From Neurospora tetraspora (Eukaryota; Ascomycota; Sordariomycetes; Sordariales; Sordariaceae): DNA of 64,000 nucleotides. This document shows positions 34,128 through 46,774 of the stretch, piece by piece. The DNA lies in contig NW_026944385.1 of assembly GCF_033439725.1 (NCBI RefSeq), positions 1,364,001-1,428,000 on the forward strand, given 5' to 3'. The notes beneath the pieces were generated by a model. It was not told where the DNA came from. It saw nothing but the letters and a program-made list of their open reading frames with translations, and made no database searches. Every line of letters starts with the position of its first letter. Positions within the stretch are counted from its first letter, which is position 1. The position numbers and the translations under genes are program-made.

Positions 34128-34217
34128 TATTAGATTTACTGGTGTGATTGATTGAATCTATATAACTGATTCGAGCGCTCTCCCTGCAGAAGGTCTGGGG
34201 GTCTAGGGGTATCCTAT
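34128..34217 (-). repeat. 3' LTR of the minus-strand Copia fossil
   Basis: Gap-free match to 39367-39456, differing mainly by C/T and G/A changes. This copy is the less mutated of the two. The ends are approximate. Confidence 0.7.
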
Positions 34218-37200
34218 ATTTGCCAAGACCTATTAAATCAAGTGGCTGGGACTCTAGCATCTAGCCCACATCTAGCCAGAATACTACCCTAAAATCTAAT
34301 ACACCCCTTCATTTGCAAACCTCTTTTACTTCTTTGAAATTAAAAGTAAAATTATTTATACATTGTTTTTGTCGTTTTATATTTCTAATCCTAATATTCT
34401 ATCTAAATTATCGAAATTTACCTTTCCTAATACTGGATTATCTCCTCTTCTACTATCTTCTTACGGTAGCACCTTAACTATCCTTAGCAACTCCCTAAAC
34501 CTCTTATACTCTAAAATACCTAATACCTTTATTAATCTATTTACTAGTATTAATTCTATTTCCAAATATTCGATATTAAGAGTTTTTTTTTTCGAGAATC
34601 TCTCCTCTTAACTAATATTTATAAATACTTATATACCTTATCTTTATATTGAATGTAGGCGTTTTTTCTATGAGTGCCTTAATAGTTTACTAATTATTAT
34701 AACGTAGAATAGGAATAGGATCCTCTAATAGGTTCATCCCTAATACCGATATTAATTAGTTTATAAAGAGGGTTTCTTTAATTACCTTTTCGATTACGTA
34801 TAGCTTTACTTCTATTGTTAACGTAGCAACCGCGGTCTATTTAATTGCTCCCAAGTAAATTAAATTACTATATAGTTTAACCGTAAATCCTTAGGAGCTT
34901 TTGTAGTTATTTTTAATATTAGTAAATAAAGTATTAAAAGTAATTTCGAATCTATTATTCCCTCCAAAATAGAATACCCATATTTTTATTATTTTTAAAT
35001 ACCGTATAACCTTTTCGCTCGCCGCTAAGTAAGTAAGGTTAGGATTATAATTATATTTAACTAATTTATTTTATAAGAATGTAATATTTAATCGAATGTT
35101 AATTACTTACATAGTAAAGAGCCTACGTTAATTTAATATACTCGTATCTTTACATAGTTAATAATACCTTCGAAGGGTATTAATTCCTTATAGCCTATAG
35201 GTACTAAAGTTAATCAATAAGTTAATTTAAATAATTTAGTAATTTTATCGATATATACGTCTTAAAATAAACAGATCTTTCTTTAGTTTTAATTATATAT
35301 AGCTTTAATACCTAGAAACTATTAGAATTTATTTCTTCTTATTAAATAATATTGTAATTATAATTTTATTATATATTGTTTAACTCCATTTATCTTATTT
35401 TTATTAAATATAAAAAGGATATTTTTAATCTAGTATAATATAAAAATACCGTCTTTCTTTATAATATATAGGTATTTAAGGATCGCTTTAAATCCTATTA
35501 ATTTAAATACCCCGTTTAATTTCATTACTATAATAAAAAAAGCTCGTTAGAAACTATATAGGGCTTTAATAAATTTAAGAACCTTCCCGGGTACTCGATA
35601 CCCTAGTAATATATATATATATAGATCTCCTTATCGAAATAAGTATTTATAAAAGCGTTAATTATATCGTATTAAATAAATTTAAAATTAAAGTAAATAG
35701 CGAAAGCAATAATAATATAAAAAATTGACCCGCGAAGGTAGACGCGTACATATTAACTCCTATCTTTTTTTATTAATTACTTTTTACAACGAACTTCGTT
35801 TTTACTTTATTAAATATTTTGTTCTTATTAAACTTATAAATATAAACCTATATATAATCGAAGATTTATTTATATTTAAAATAAGGGATATTCTTATCTA
35901 CTTCGATTTATATCTTTATATTTTTATAACTTTTAAAATAAACTTCCCTTTACTTCCTTAAATTTTTAATTAAATACGTAGGTATTTAAATTGTAGCACT
36001 TTTTAAGTATTAAGGGGAAATTATATCGGTATATCTTATTAAAATAATTATATTTTATAATTAACCATTCGATTTCTGCTTTACTAATTATCTTTTTATT
36101 TATTTTAATTACTAATTAAGCTAATTTATGAACGTTAAAGGCGGTTTTTTATAATTTTTAATAACGAACGTACTAATTAATAATTCGGTCGATAAAATAG
36201 TTGGTATAGAGTATAGTTAATAGAGTAAATAAAAACGACGGGTATAAATTTATAATATATTCGATAAATATTTTATTGTTAATAAATTATTGAATTAGTA
36301 TTTCTTATAATTAATTACTCCTATTTTAAAAGACTTCTTAATTCCTTTAACAATTCTCCTAATTTTAATCGAAGAAATTTAACGGGAAAGGTTTAATATT
36401 ACTATTATTAACGTTGTTTAATAGTATATAACTTTTAATATAAGATAATTCGGATACCTCCGAAGGTTAATTAGCGGGCTCATTTATCCTATTAAATAAA
36501 TCAGCTAATTCCTTACTAATAATTTTGAAATCGTTTTTAAACTTCTTAATATTTAAGTAATAAATAATATTTTTATCGAATATTACATCCTTAGTCTAAA
36601 CGATCCAATTTATATAGGGATTCTATATATAATAAATAGAGGTCGTTAAATAACTAATAAATTACCCGATTTAAACTTTTAAGTTATATTTTTAAAATCT
36701 CTATTCCTTCCTTTAAGCAGCACTTATTATAGTAAATACTTTATACCTATAAACTCGAAGGTAATTTAGATTTAGTTCATATAATTTTTATTAATTATAT
36801 TAATTTATAATATAGGTATAAAATCGTTCAAAGGGAGATTTCTAATTATATAAATAACGAAAGTAACGGTTAATAAAATAAATAGTTATATGAGTGATCT
36901 TTAATTATAAAATTTCTAGTATTTTCGAATTTAATAATATTGTATAATATTTCTCATTAATTATACTCTTTAAACGTTCTACCTTTTTATTTTATACTTA
37001 GATATTAAGAATAAAAAGTTCAAAAACCGTATTATACCGGGCGAATTTATCCTTAATTTTATTACTTATAAATTCATTATTATATTCGACAATTTTAATA
37101 TTAATATTATATTAATATTTAAAATTTAAATATAATTAACTAAAGTATTAATTATCGTAATAACTTTTCTGTTCGATAAATAATAGTCCTAAATTAATCT

Positions 37201-39366
37201 TAATTATTAATGAATAATTGGAAGGAAGTAGTATAATCCTTTAAATCCTAATTTAAAATCGAGGAAGTCGACAGCGAATCTTTCCCTTAGGCCATAGCCT
37301 CGGTCTCTCGAAACGTAGCTAATTTATCATTTTATTTTTACTATACTATATACATCATATTTAATTAAAAATATATTACGTAGTCGTACTCTGTTAATAT
37401 TTTATAAATACTCGAATACTTAAAAACTTAAATAACCAAACTATTAATACTATATTTCCGTTAATTATCTCGAAAATAATTATACATAAAATTTAATTTA
37501 ATAACGACGCGCTACGAACGAGGCTCTAGTAAATAAAAGGGGAATAGTTTCAATAACTATTTAATTATAAATAGTATTTAAATAATAAGGGAATAAACTG
37601 TTAGCCCTCTTTAAATAGTTATTTAGTAATCGATAATCCTAATAAAAACCCTACCTTCTAAATTAAAAATAGGAGACGAAATTAATAATAAAATTAAGGT
37701 AGAAAGTAACTTCCTTCAACCGTAGCTTTAAGGGACCGTTTTTACCCTTAATAATAATATCGACCTCCTTAAACCCTTTAATTTCTATTTAAATATTATT
37801 AACGTATAAAGAATTATCCGGATTAATATAACGAAAATAAAAGAAATGAATAATTTTATTAAATACGTAAAGCGAATTACTTAAATCGAATATTATTAAA
37901 TTTTTAAGATGGTAAATTTGGTTTCCAATTTTAAATACTCTATTAATTTAAAAGGTTATTTTATAAGCCTAATTCAATAATTATATTAATTTTTCCTTTT
38001 TAATTTTCTCCTCCTTCTTCAAGAATTTAATTACTTTTTTAACGAATTTTAAATTTCTCGCGAAATTAGTTTTAATAACGCATTTAATAAAAGGGTATAA
38101 CTTAAAATATAAAGGCTTTATACTTAAATTAATGTATTAATAATCTTTAAAAGAATAATAACCTCTTTTGTATACCTTATATATTATACTATTACCCTTC
38201 GTACGTAATTAAATTTCGGATTTATCTGACGGGAATTTTCTCTTTTTAATATTAAAGCCTTTTAATTTTTTATTCTTACCATCGTAACGAGCGTCCTTAT
38301 TTTTAATATTATAACTTTCGTTATTATATTTTTAATTATTATATTTAATACTAATTTCGCTAATATTAAAAGTATTATAATAAATTCCTCTTTTTCTGGT
38401 AGTAACTTTGTAACGAATATTATTAATATTATACTATTTAAAATCCTTATAAATTTTTATATATTTAGGGGTATTAGTAGCTATTTGTTTATTGAATTTT
38501 TAAACGCTATTATATTATTCCGGGCGAACGATCTTAATTACGTTAATAAAATTAGAATACTATAAATTAGTAATAAAAATTTCCCCGAATCCTTTATTTT
38601 AATTATTATTTATAGTAGTAGATTAAATTTTTAATTAATTAATCTAATTCTTAGGTTCTTTTATAAAAATAGCGACGGTTTTATAATATATCTTTTTTAT
38701 TTTAATTTAATCGTCGACTACTTTATAGTTCATTATTTATTTAAAATTTTAGTATTATTCGTTGGTATTATATTCTTCCCTTATAATTCTATTTTATAGT
38801 CCGTAGTTAACTAACGATTTTATTCAGGTATATAGGACTTTATCGCTAATTATAAACTCTTTTTAATCCTTTTTATTATTAGGATAGAAATTGACTTTTA
38901 ATTTATAGAATTATTTATTAAAAAGGTTGTCCTCGGTAATAAAAGTATTGATTATAATCTCATTTCGGTCGCAATATTTAATAGGTTCTTTATAGCTAAT
39001 CCCGTCTTAGTAAATAACGGTTTAGGAATTAATACCGCTATTGAAACGTACAAACTCCGCCTCAATATTATTAATACAAGTTCTAACCTCCTTTATTATA
39101 GGGTAATAACTAGGATAAGGCTATTTTAGGGCGGATAGCTTCTTAGTCTTTCTTTAAAACTAGTCTTTAAGGATATTAAGGATATACTTCGACTAAAGTA
39201 TAAATTCCTATCGCGACTAGTCGTCGCCGTCTTTAAAGTAAACAATATTTTCTTTCGTTTCAGTAAACTTTGAGAGGGATATTGTAAAAATATCGTTATT
39301 ATAATATTTATTACTAATTCGTAATACTAATCGTTATATTAATAGGGCGCGTATTAGACTGTTAAT

Positions 39367-39456
39367 TACCAAATTTACTAATATAATTAATTGAATCTAT
39401 ATAATTGATCCGAGCGCTCTCTCTATAGAAGGTCTAGGGGTCTGGGGGTATTTTAA
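39367..39456 (-). repeat. 5' LTR of the minus-strand Copia fossil
   Basis: Partner of 34128-34217. Composition returns to normal within about 50 bp on its outer side. Confidence 0.7.
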
Positions 39457-40888
39457 ATTAAATTAATTGTTTTATTATAATAAATGGATTCAAATAACTA
39501 ATTTGAACTTGGTTTGTTTCGCAGCTGTGTCTTAACATTAGGTATCACAGCGCTCGTACCCCCTCGAGCCCGTTTGCTCGTACCCCCGACTCCCCTGACC
39601 AATGAAGCCAATGCAATCCCACGCAACTTTGTTCTTGCCTTCCGTCGCCAGTTCCGAGTCCTCTGGAAAGAGAAGGTCGTCACCAGGCAGTGGGTGGTAC
39701 GTGAAAATTAAGTTATCTTGGCATGCAATACCGTGTGGACTTGGCATCTCCCACACAGTAATACCTCTCAGGCCTCACCCTGGCTTCCCTTATCATGGAC
39801 GACCAGGAAAGAAGAAAGCACGTTCATGATCTCGTCTGCAACTGGTCTGGTGAACAAGGGGGACTGAGGCGCTTGTGGACTGCAGTGTGGTCGGGGTCGT
39901 GACGGGCGCAAAGCAAGCCCAGATCGGGCATCTCCCTAACACTCCACGTGTAACATAAGGTATGGACTGCGGAGCTAGTGCTGCCCCTAACAGCCTACAC
40001 TAACACTAACACCTGGACCTGTGACCCTTGTGCTTCCGGGCTGAGATCCGAGTAATAACGAGACATTGCATGTGTTCCCAGCCGAAACCGATCCAATTGA
40101 TGCATTCTATCAGAGTATGAGAAAGAACACGCCAATTTCTCTTTGCTGTCAGTTGCCGCAGTTTGTCTCTTCTTCCCGTCCCAGGTTCCAACTTGAGGCC
40201 TCGGTAAAGTACACACTGTACTGCGAATCAGTTAAGGACCCCCATCAGACCACCGAGGATGTGGTGTAAGTCGACGTAACGGGCGCCTTCCCAAATTGGC
40301 AGCTCATCAACGCACCTCTGTAGCGCAGTTATCGACAGGAGCGACTGAGGTCTCGACCCCGGGCCCGACTTCGCCCATCTTCCCTCGGATGGACGACTGG
40401 GCGAGACATTGCAGTGGCAGTCGATACAACCTTCTTGATACCATGGCCCTTGTGAGCGAGATAGTGGTTGATGACACGGAAGGGTGGCGGGATGGCATCC
40501 GAAGAGGAGGTCGACCGGGAGGGTTCAACGCCGGAAGGAGGAGTGGACATGGACTTCCCCGTAAGAGTTGCACGACATGCCGCCTTCCACTTGGGAAAGA
40601 CATCTGGGTGTTGTCATATTAAAACACCAAGTCCTCCTTCCCCGGATCCATCTCCTGGGTCTCTCCTTCCCTCCAGGTCTATCCTCTTCATTCCCATTGA
40701 CGCAACCTCTTGGATGCAGTGTTGAGCCTCCTCCACTCCTAATATTGATGCCAGTCGGAGATTTTTCCTACAACACCACATCTTACTATCAAACCTACCT
40801 CACCTACATACTGCAGCCTTCTTACCCCTAATCCCCCACGGGAACACTACAGCATATCCCAGGGGGTGACATCACAACTGCGGCCAAC
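39457..40888. other. Upstream region of the oligopeptide transporter
   Basis: About 1.4 kb of mostly normal composition (the first 30-40 bp still AT-rich). No gene is supported. The last few hundred bases should be the transporter promoter and leader; I saw no clear TATA box. Confidence 0.5.
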
Positions 40889-43533
40889 ATGGCGCAAAAC
40901 GTCACCGAGATCCACGATATGGGCGTGGACAAGAAGTCTAGCCCATACGATGAGGCCTGCATCAACGAAAAGGCCCCCCACGACTTTGCTGCCGAGGAGG
41001 CCCCCATTGACCGTGCCGTCGAAGCGTGAGTCTGACCCAGCTAACCAAGCGACAAGTCATGACTAACAACAACAGTGACTTCAATGTCACCGAGCAGGAT
41101 CTCCAGGAGGCCAAGGCCCTCGCCGACAACATGTCGCTCGAGGAAGTCCAGTCCCTCATGGCGCAGGTCCTCAAGATCCACGGCAACGATCCCAACTTCC
41201 CCCACACCATCATCACCAAGATCGAGGAGTTCCTGGGCAACGCCAGCATCCTCGAGAATCCCGAAAAGTATGACGAGATTATCTACGAGATGAAGATCGA
41301 GGCCGCCCTCATCACCAACAACTCGCCCTACGCAGAGGTCCGTGCCGTCGTCGACAACCATGATGATCCCACCATGCCCTGCTCCACCATCCGTGCCTGG
41401 GTCATCGGTATCATCTTCTCCGGTGCTCTCGGTGCCGTCAACCAGCTCTTCTCCATCCGTATGCCTGCCATTACCGTTGGTCTCAACGTCGCCCAGCTGT
41501 TGGCCTACCCTCTTGGCAAGTTCTGCGAAATGGTCCTCCCGGATATCGGCTTCACCCTCTTTAGCTCTCGCCACAGCCTCAACCCTGGCCCCTTCAACCG
41601 CAAGGAGCACATGCTTATCACCATCATGGCCAACGTTGCTGGTAGCACTCCCTACACCAACAACATCATCTGGTCTCAGTACCTTCCCCAGTACTTCAAC
41701 CAGTCCTACGCCGGCCAGTTCGGCTACCAGATCGTGATCGCCCTCTCCACCAACATGATCGGCTACGGCATGGCCGGCTTGACTCGTCGATTCCTCGTCT
41801 ACCCCAGCTACTGCGTCTGGCCCGCCTCTCTCGTCACCATTGCCCTCAACACCGCCTTCCACACCGAGACGAACGTGCCAGTGCTTGGCCCCCTCAAGAA
41901 GGTCTTCTCCATGTCGCGTTACACCTTCTTCCTGTGGGCCACCTTGGCCATGTTCGTCTACTTCTGGCTTCCCAACTACCTCTTCCTTGCTCTCAGCGCC
42001 TTCAGCTGGCTGTCCTGGATCTCTCCCAACAACATGATCCTCAGCAACATCACCGGCTTCAACAACGGTCTCGGTCTCAACCCCTGGCCCACCTTCGACT
42101 GGAACGTCCTGCTCTTCGACGCCACCGACCCGCTCATGGTTCCCTTCTTCAGCACCTTCAACAAGTTCCTGGGAATTTTCTGCTCCTTCTTCGTCGTCAT
42201 CGGTATCTGGTGGTCCAACGCCTACAACACGGGCTACCTGCCCATCAACTCGAACCGCGTCTTCGACAACACGGGCAACTACTACAACATCTCCCGTGCC
42301 ATCAACGAGAAGGGTCTGTTCGATGCTGAAAAGTACGAGGCCTACTCGCCTGCTTATCTGGCTGCCGGCAACTTGACTGTCTACCTCTTCTTCTTTGCCA
42401 TCTACCCTGCCACTCTCGCCTACATCCTGCTCAACCACCGCTACGAAGTTACCATGGGTTTCAAGAACTTCTGGAACTCGCTCCGCAGGAACAAGAACAC
42501 CGAGGCCGGCCAGTACAAGGATGTGCACAACCGTCTCATGGCCGTCTACCCCGAAGTTCCCGAGTGGTGGTACCTGATCATCCTGCTGGGCGCCATCGGC
42601 TGCGGCATCGGTGGCATCGCCGGCTGGGAGACCTACACCACTCCCGCCGTCGTCTTCTACGGTCTTATCCTCTGCATCGTCTTCGTTATCCCCGTCGGCA
42701 TCGTCAAGGCCATGACGGGCATGGAAGTCACTCTTAACGTCTTGGCCGAGTTCATCGGTGGTTCCTGGGTCGAAGGCAACGCGCTCGCCATGAACTTCTT
42801 CAAGTCCTTCGGCTACGTCACCTGCGCCCACGCGGTCTGGTTCGCCAACGACCTCAAGCTCGCCCACTACGTCAAGATCCCGCCCAAGCACACGTTCGCC
42901 GCCCAGGTCATCGCTACGCTCATTTCCACCTTCATCTGCACCGGTATTCTCAACTTCCAGATGAACGACATCCCCAACGTCTGCACCAAGTTCGCCCCCA
43001 ACAAGATGACGTGCCCGGGCATCAACACTTTCTTCACCGCCTCGGTCCTCTGGGGCACCATCGGCCCCAAGAAGATCTTTGGTCACAACGGCCAGTACAC
43101 GGCCCTCATGCTTGGCTGGCCGCTCGGTCTGATCCTCCCCGTCATCACCTGGTACATTCAAAAGAAGTTCCCCGAGAAGAAGTGGCTGCGCCAGATCCAC
43201 CCCATAGTCCTGCTGTACGGAGCCATATACTGGGCCCCCTACAACCTGTCGTACGTTATCCCCTCGGTCTGGATCGGTTGGCTTTCTTGGATCTGGTGCA
43301 AGAGCCGCTTCCTCGGCTTCTGGTCCAAGTACAACTTTGTGCTGTCGGCCGCCTTCACCACCGGTATCTCGGTCGCTGCCGTCATTATCTTCTTCAGCTT
43401 GGACTGGGCGGGTGTTGAGGTTAGCTGGTGGGGCAACAACGTGGTGGCTCAGGGGTGCGAGGATTCGCCTTGCTTGTTGAAGGAGTTGAAGGAGGGAGAG
43501 ATGTTCGGGCCGGGACCGGGTCAGTTCCATTAA
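40889..43533 (+). CDS. Oligopeptide transporter, OPT family
   Basis: Two exons (40889-41025 and 41076-43533; 50-bp intron, GTGAGT donor, CTAAC branch, ACAG acceptor) join to 864 residues, typical for fungal OPT proteins. The product is a proton-coupled importer of small peptides or peptide-derived compounds such as glutathione, with many membrane segments, most likely in the plasma membrane. The first 110 residues are hydrophilic. Family blocks are clear: NPGPFNRKEHMLITIMANV, STPYTNNIIWSQYLPQYF, the KIPPKHTFAAQV loop, and QYTALMLGWPLGLILP. The first exon ends inside an Ala codon and the join gives VEADFNVTEQDL. Codon use is strongly C-ending, suggesting good expression. The substrate cannot be read from the sequence. 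Confidence 0.95.
41026..41075 (+). other. Oligopeptide transporter intron
   Basis: 50 bp, GTGAGT donor, GCTAAC branch site, AACAG acceptor; removal restores the frame from the ATG at 40889 into the long second exon. Confidence 0.9.
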
Positions 43534-44310
43534 GTGTGGAAAAGTAAGGAAAGATAAGGGGAAGTGGTGGATAGGGAGTTGTTGCAAGTTTTTGTTGATA
43601 CCCAGGTTTTGATGATGTATGGATGAGCGGGAGGATGTCTCGAAATGAAGAGGATTTTATAATGTCGTATGGTAGTATGATTAGTATAGCTTTGTATGTC
43701 TTTATATATGATGATAATGATTGGAAAGAGACAACCGTGCAGCATCTTTATCTGGACGTCCAAACAACTGCAACACTCCTAATGACGAGGCCAATGGCTC
43801 TGTGAATCAGTGATCTAGACCAGACATCAAGTCAAAAAGGCAATTCGGAGGATATACCGCCATGTCGAGGCCATTCATTAACTCTCAGTCACGGCCATCC
43901 TGTCTGAGCCATGACAGAACTGCAAGTCCCATCTTTCTGGCATTCCGCAACCTCATGGTCCGAAGGTGCGTGGGTATCCATCGTCGGTGATGTAGACCCA
44001 AGGACGCCTAGGGATTAAGGATGTGAATGACGGCGGTGCTTTAGCTCAAACACCTACCACATGGAGTCACTGACCAGACGCCACACCTGGGTATCGAACT
44101 TTATTTCTTCCATTTATCTCTTCCTCATCATATTCTTCCCTCATCTTCTTGCTTGTTCGTCTGCTTTTGCTTGCCGCCTCCCCTTTCTTTTCCAACCCAG
44201 CCCCTTCTCTTCAGCGCCCCTGTTCGAGTGACAGGTTCCCCTCTTTTGCTCAAACCGCGAGGCCTATGCTTAATTGTCACCATCCATCATCGCCAACCTC
44301 CCACCTAGCC

Positions 44311-44328
44311 GTCCGTCCGTCCGTCCGT
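44311..44328 (+). repeat. CCGT/GTCC microsatellite
   Basis: Four or more uninterrupted tetramer units (CCGTCCGTCCGTCCGTC). Confidence 0.8.
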
Positions 44329-44589
44329 CTATTATGAGTCGAAATAGTTACACATTAACATAGTAGAAAGATGGAAACAAAAAAAAGTCTTTCTGGGAGA
44401 ATAGAATAGATTGCGCAGGGTTTCCGAGGTAGAACAGTGGACAACCGAGGGGCCGATGGATCCGAGGCTTAACCCCCTTTCCTCGTGACCGACTAGCCGC
44501 AGACTCGCAGAGAGATGTAAATGCGGCCTGCAATGCGTTCTGCCACATTGATTGAAGCATGGATACTGATCTGTATGCAGTATACAGTC

Positions 44590-44612
44590 TCTGCTCTGCT
44601 CTGCTCTGCTCT
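44590..44612 (+). repeat. TCTGC microsatellite
   Basis: Four tandem pentamer units of the type CTCTG in a non-coding region. Confidence 0.8.
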
Positions 44613-44879
44613 GGTCACATTGCGGCATCACCTTGCGACATCTGGGACAATGTGACCATTCGCAAAGCGAAGCCTGTTTGAGAAACATCAAGCATGGCCC
44701 CCGAGGCTGTTTGCGAGACACGGTTCCGAGGTGTTCGACATTTTTTGCTCATGTCTGCGATCCCAATGCTCAAGTCGTTTGAATTTGGTTGTCTGATTAA
44801 GTTGTTTACGGCCGTTTCTAAACAAGCGGCCATAATATCATTTGTATATTTTGATGTCGTCGTTCCTCCACCTTTTTCA

Positions 44880-46774
44880 TTAATGGTAGTGCTTCATGGG
44901 GTGCATCATCATGTTCGGGATATATCTCTTGCCGTCCTTTTCGACCACAAGCCAGGGGCGGGCGACATCTTTGGGCAGCTCCTTGCCCATCCAGGCATCG
45001 ACGATCTGCCTAGGCCACTCGCTCTCCCACCAAAAGGTCAATCCCATGCCCCTGGGGTGCTCCCACAGGTTGGGACCGACGCCATCGGTGCTGTTGGCCG
45101 GCCCGCCCTTCCACCAGCCCTCTTGCGTCTCGTCGTCGTGCTCCTTCTTCCAGAATACGGGGTGTTGAGGGAAGCTCAGCTTGAGACCGTGCCAAAGCGC
45201 AAAGCTGGACGGTGTCGCTTCGCTGGGCGCCCTCAGTGCCTTCACGAGTTGGGCCTCATGGACGGCGAGTAAAAGTGTCCGACTTGTCCTGGTGATGGCG
45301 GGTGGGCAGAAAAAGCGAGGCGTGCTGGTTCCATCCTTGAAGCCTCCTAACCATTCCTTGAAAACCCAGGCATCGGCCTTTTGCGCGTTGTTGCATACCG
45401 ACGTAACGATCACGTCCGCGTCCTCGCCGACGCCCCATTTGAAGTCCTCGTTGTTTGCCAGCTCGGTCGGTGGCTCGGGCCCGATGGGATCGATGTCGGG
45501 AATTCTCAAAGGGCCCCAGATGTACGCTCCGCCCTTGTTGGCCCTGTTGACCGCGTCGAAAAAGGTCTTGTAGTCTCCGATCTTGTTCTCCATTTGCTGA
45601 AACATGGCGCGCTCAAAGGCCTGCTTGCGCGGCTCCTTGCGCGCGAAGTCGGACATGCTGTCGAGGAACTTGCCAGCATCGCCGGTGAAGCGCATGTCGA
45701 GCTCGACTTGCCAGATGTGGTCAAACTCGGGGTAGTGCAGTGAAAAGAGCTGGACGGGCTGGTACACCTGCCACATGGTCCTGCATCATGATTAGTCTTC
45801 TCCTTTGCGATTCCGAGGGCAGACCATCTCACCTGTGCTCCGCGATATCCGGATACCAACTCTCCAGCAGGCGATCGTCCCACAGCACTGCGATTTCTCG
45901 GAACTCGGCGGGAAGCCCAAGCTCGCTCAGAGCCTTCTCGTAATTTTCGTCCGACGCGAAGATGTACGGCTGATAGTCCTTCATATCCACGAGCAGAACG
46001 ACCTGATACTCTCCTCCCGTCCTCAAGGACGTCTCAACGATCAGCGAGCGAAGGTTCTGCAGGTCCTCGGCCTTCCAATCGTATCCTCTCCATGCGCGCA
46101 CGACAATTGCGGTTCGTCTCGTGTTCTTGAACTCGTGCCACTGGCGAGTCTCGGGAATGCGCGTTACGTTTCTGTATCCGAACCGAACCATCTGAAGAGT
46201 GTTGTCGAAGGGGGTAGCCGAGGTGGGAAAGCGATGGCGATTCCTCTCGAAGCACTGGTTCTGGAGCTTGCCCCAGTTGATCTTGTTCCAATCGACCTTT
46301 GACCTGTTGTATGACTTGTCCTCCTCGCCGTACCCATAGGGACCGTATCGTCCGTCAATCGTCATCCATGTCTGGTCGAGGCCGATGGTCGCATATGAGC
46401 CCCAGAAGGGCTGGGGGTAGGCTGAAGGTGAAGGGCACACGTTAGCAGGGAATCAAAGCCTAAACAAGCAGTGGGAGGCGCAACATACCAACATCGAGCC
46501 TCTCCTCCTTCAACTCGTCATCGGGACTCCGCGACAGGAATTGGCCACGAGGCCCATAGCACGGGACACGATCCTGTAGCGGAGGTAGTGGTTTGAAGTT
46601 GGTGGGTTGGCGGACAGGGCCTTTCTTAGGGGGTTCGGTGAAGGGGGAGAACGAGGAGGCCCAGCGCGGTGACCATGGCCCCAAAGTTAGGAACAGGAAG
46701 AGGTAGACGACAGCGACGGGGATGAGGACTTGTCGGGTGAAGATTATTCGGCGGAACTTGACGAGTCCGCTCAT
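44880..46774 (-). CDS. DUF3405 family type II membrane protein
   Basis: Three exons on the minus strand (46774-46489, 46421-45833, 45780-44880; introns of 67 and 52 bp) join to about 591 residues. The family is fungal, of unknown function; similarity to glycosyltransferases has been suggested for it. Residues about 14-33 (VLIPVAVVYLFLFLTLG) form one membrane anchor after a short basic N-terminus, so the bulk should face the Golgi or ER lumen. Recognisable parts are YPQPFWGSYATIGLDQTW, YEKALSELGLPAEF, the DxD-like HIWQVELDMRFTGD near residues 310-325, and GMGLTFWWESEWPR near the C-terminus. The join CAC AG/G ACC ATG gives AEHRTMWQVYQP. The function is not known; a secretory-pathway sugar transferase is only a guess. 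The gene faces the OPT transporter tail to tail. Confidence 0.9.

Larger units (their letters stand above)
34128..39456 (-). mobile_element. Ty1/Copia LTR retrotransposon fossil (minus strand)
   Basis: Two matching ends, about 34128-34217 and 39367-39456, align without gaps (constant offset 5239 bp) and share ATTGAATCTATATAA and CGAGCGCTCTC. They act as short LTRs of about 90 bp; their outer limits are approximate and I could not confirm a target-site duplication. Between them the minus strand shows Copia-type reverse transcriptase (about 36150-35350, with the YVDD-like block near 35430) and RNase H (about 35250-34800). The element is AT-rich from RIP, broken throughout and inactive. At about 5.3 kb it is near full length for Copia. 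Confidence 0.85.
43534..44879. other. Convergent intergenic region
   Basis: About 1.3 kb between the 3' ends of the transporter and the DUF3405 gene. It should hold both terminators. Two small simple repeats are present: CCGT units near 44311-44328 and TCTGC units near 44590-44612. No gene is supported. Confidence 0.5.

Noticed and set aside
41041-43587. Long minus-strand open frame (848 codons)
   Set aside because: It is antisense to the OPT transporter and has a repetitive Asp/Glu/Val/Gly composition, typical of the complement of C-ending codons.
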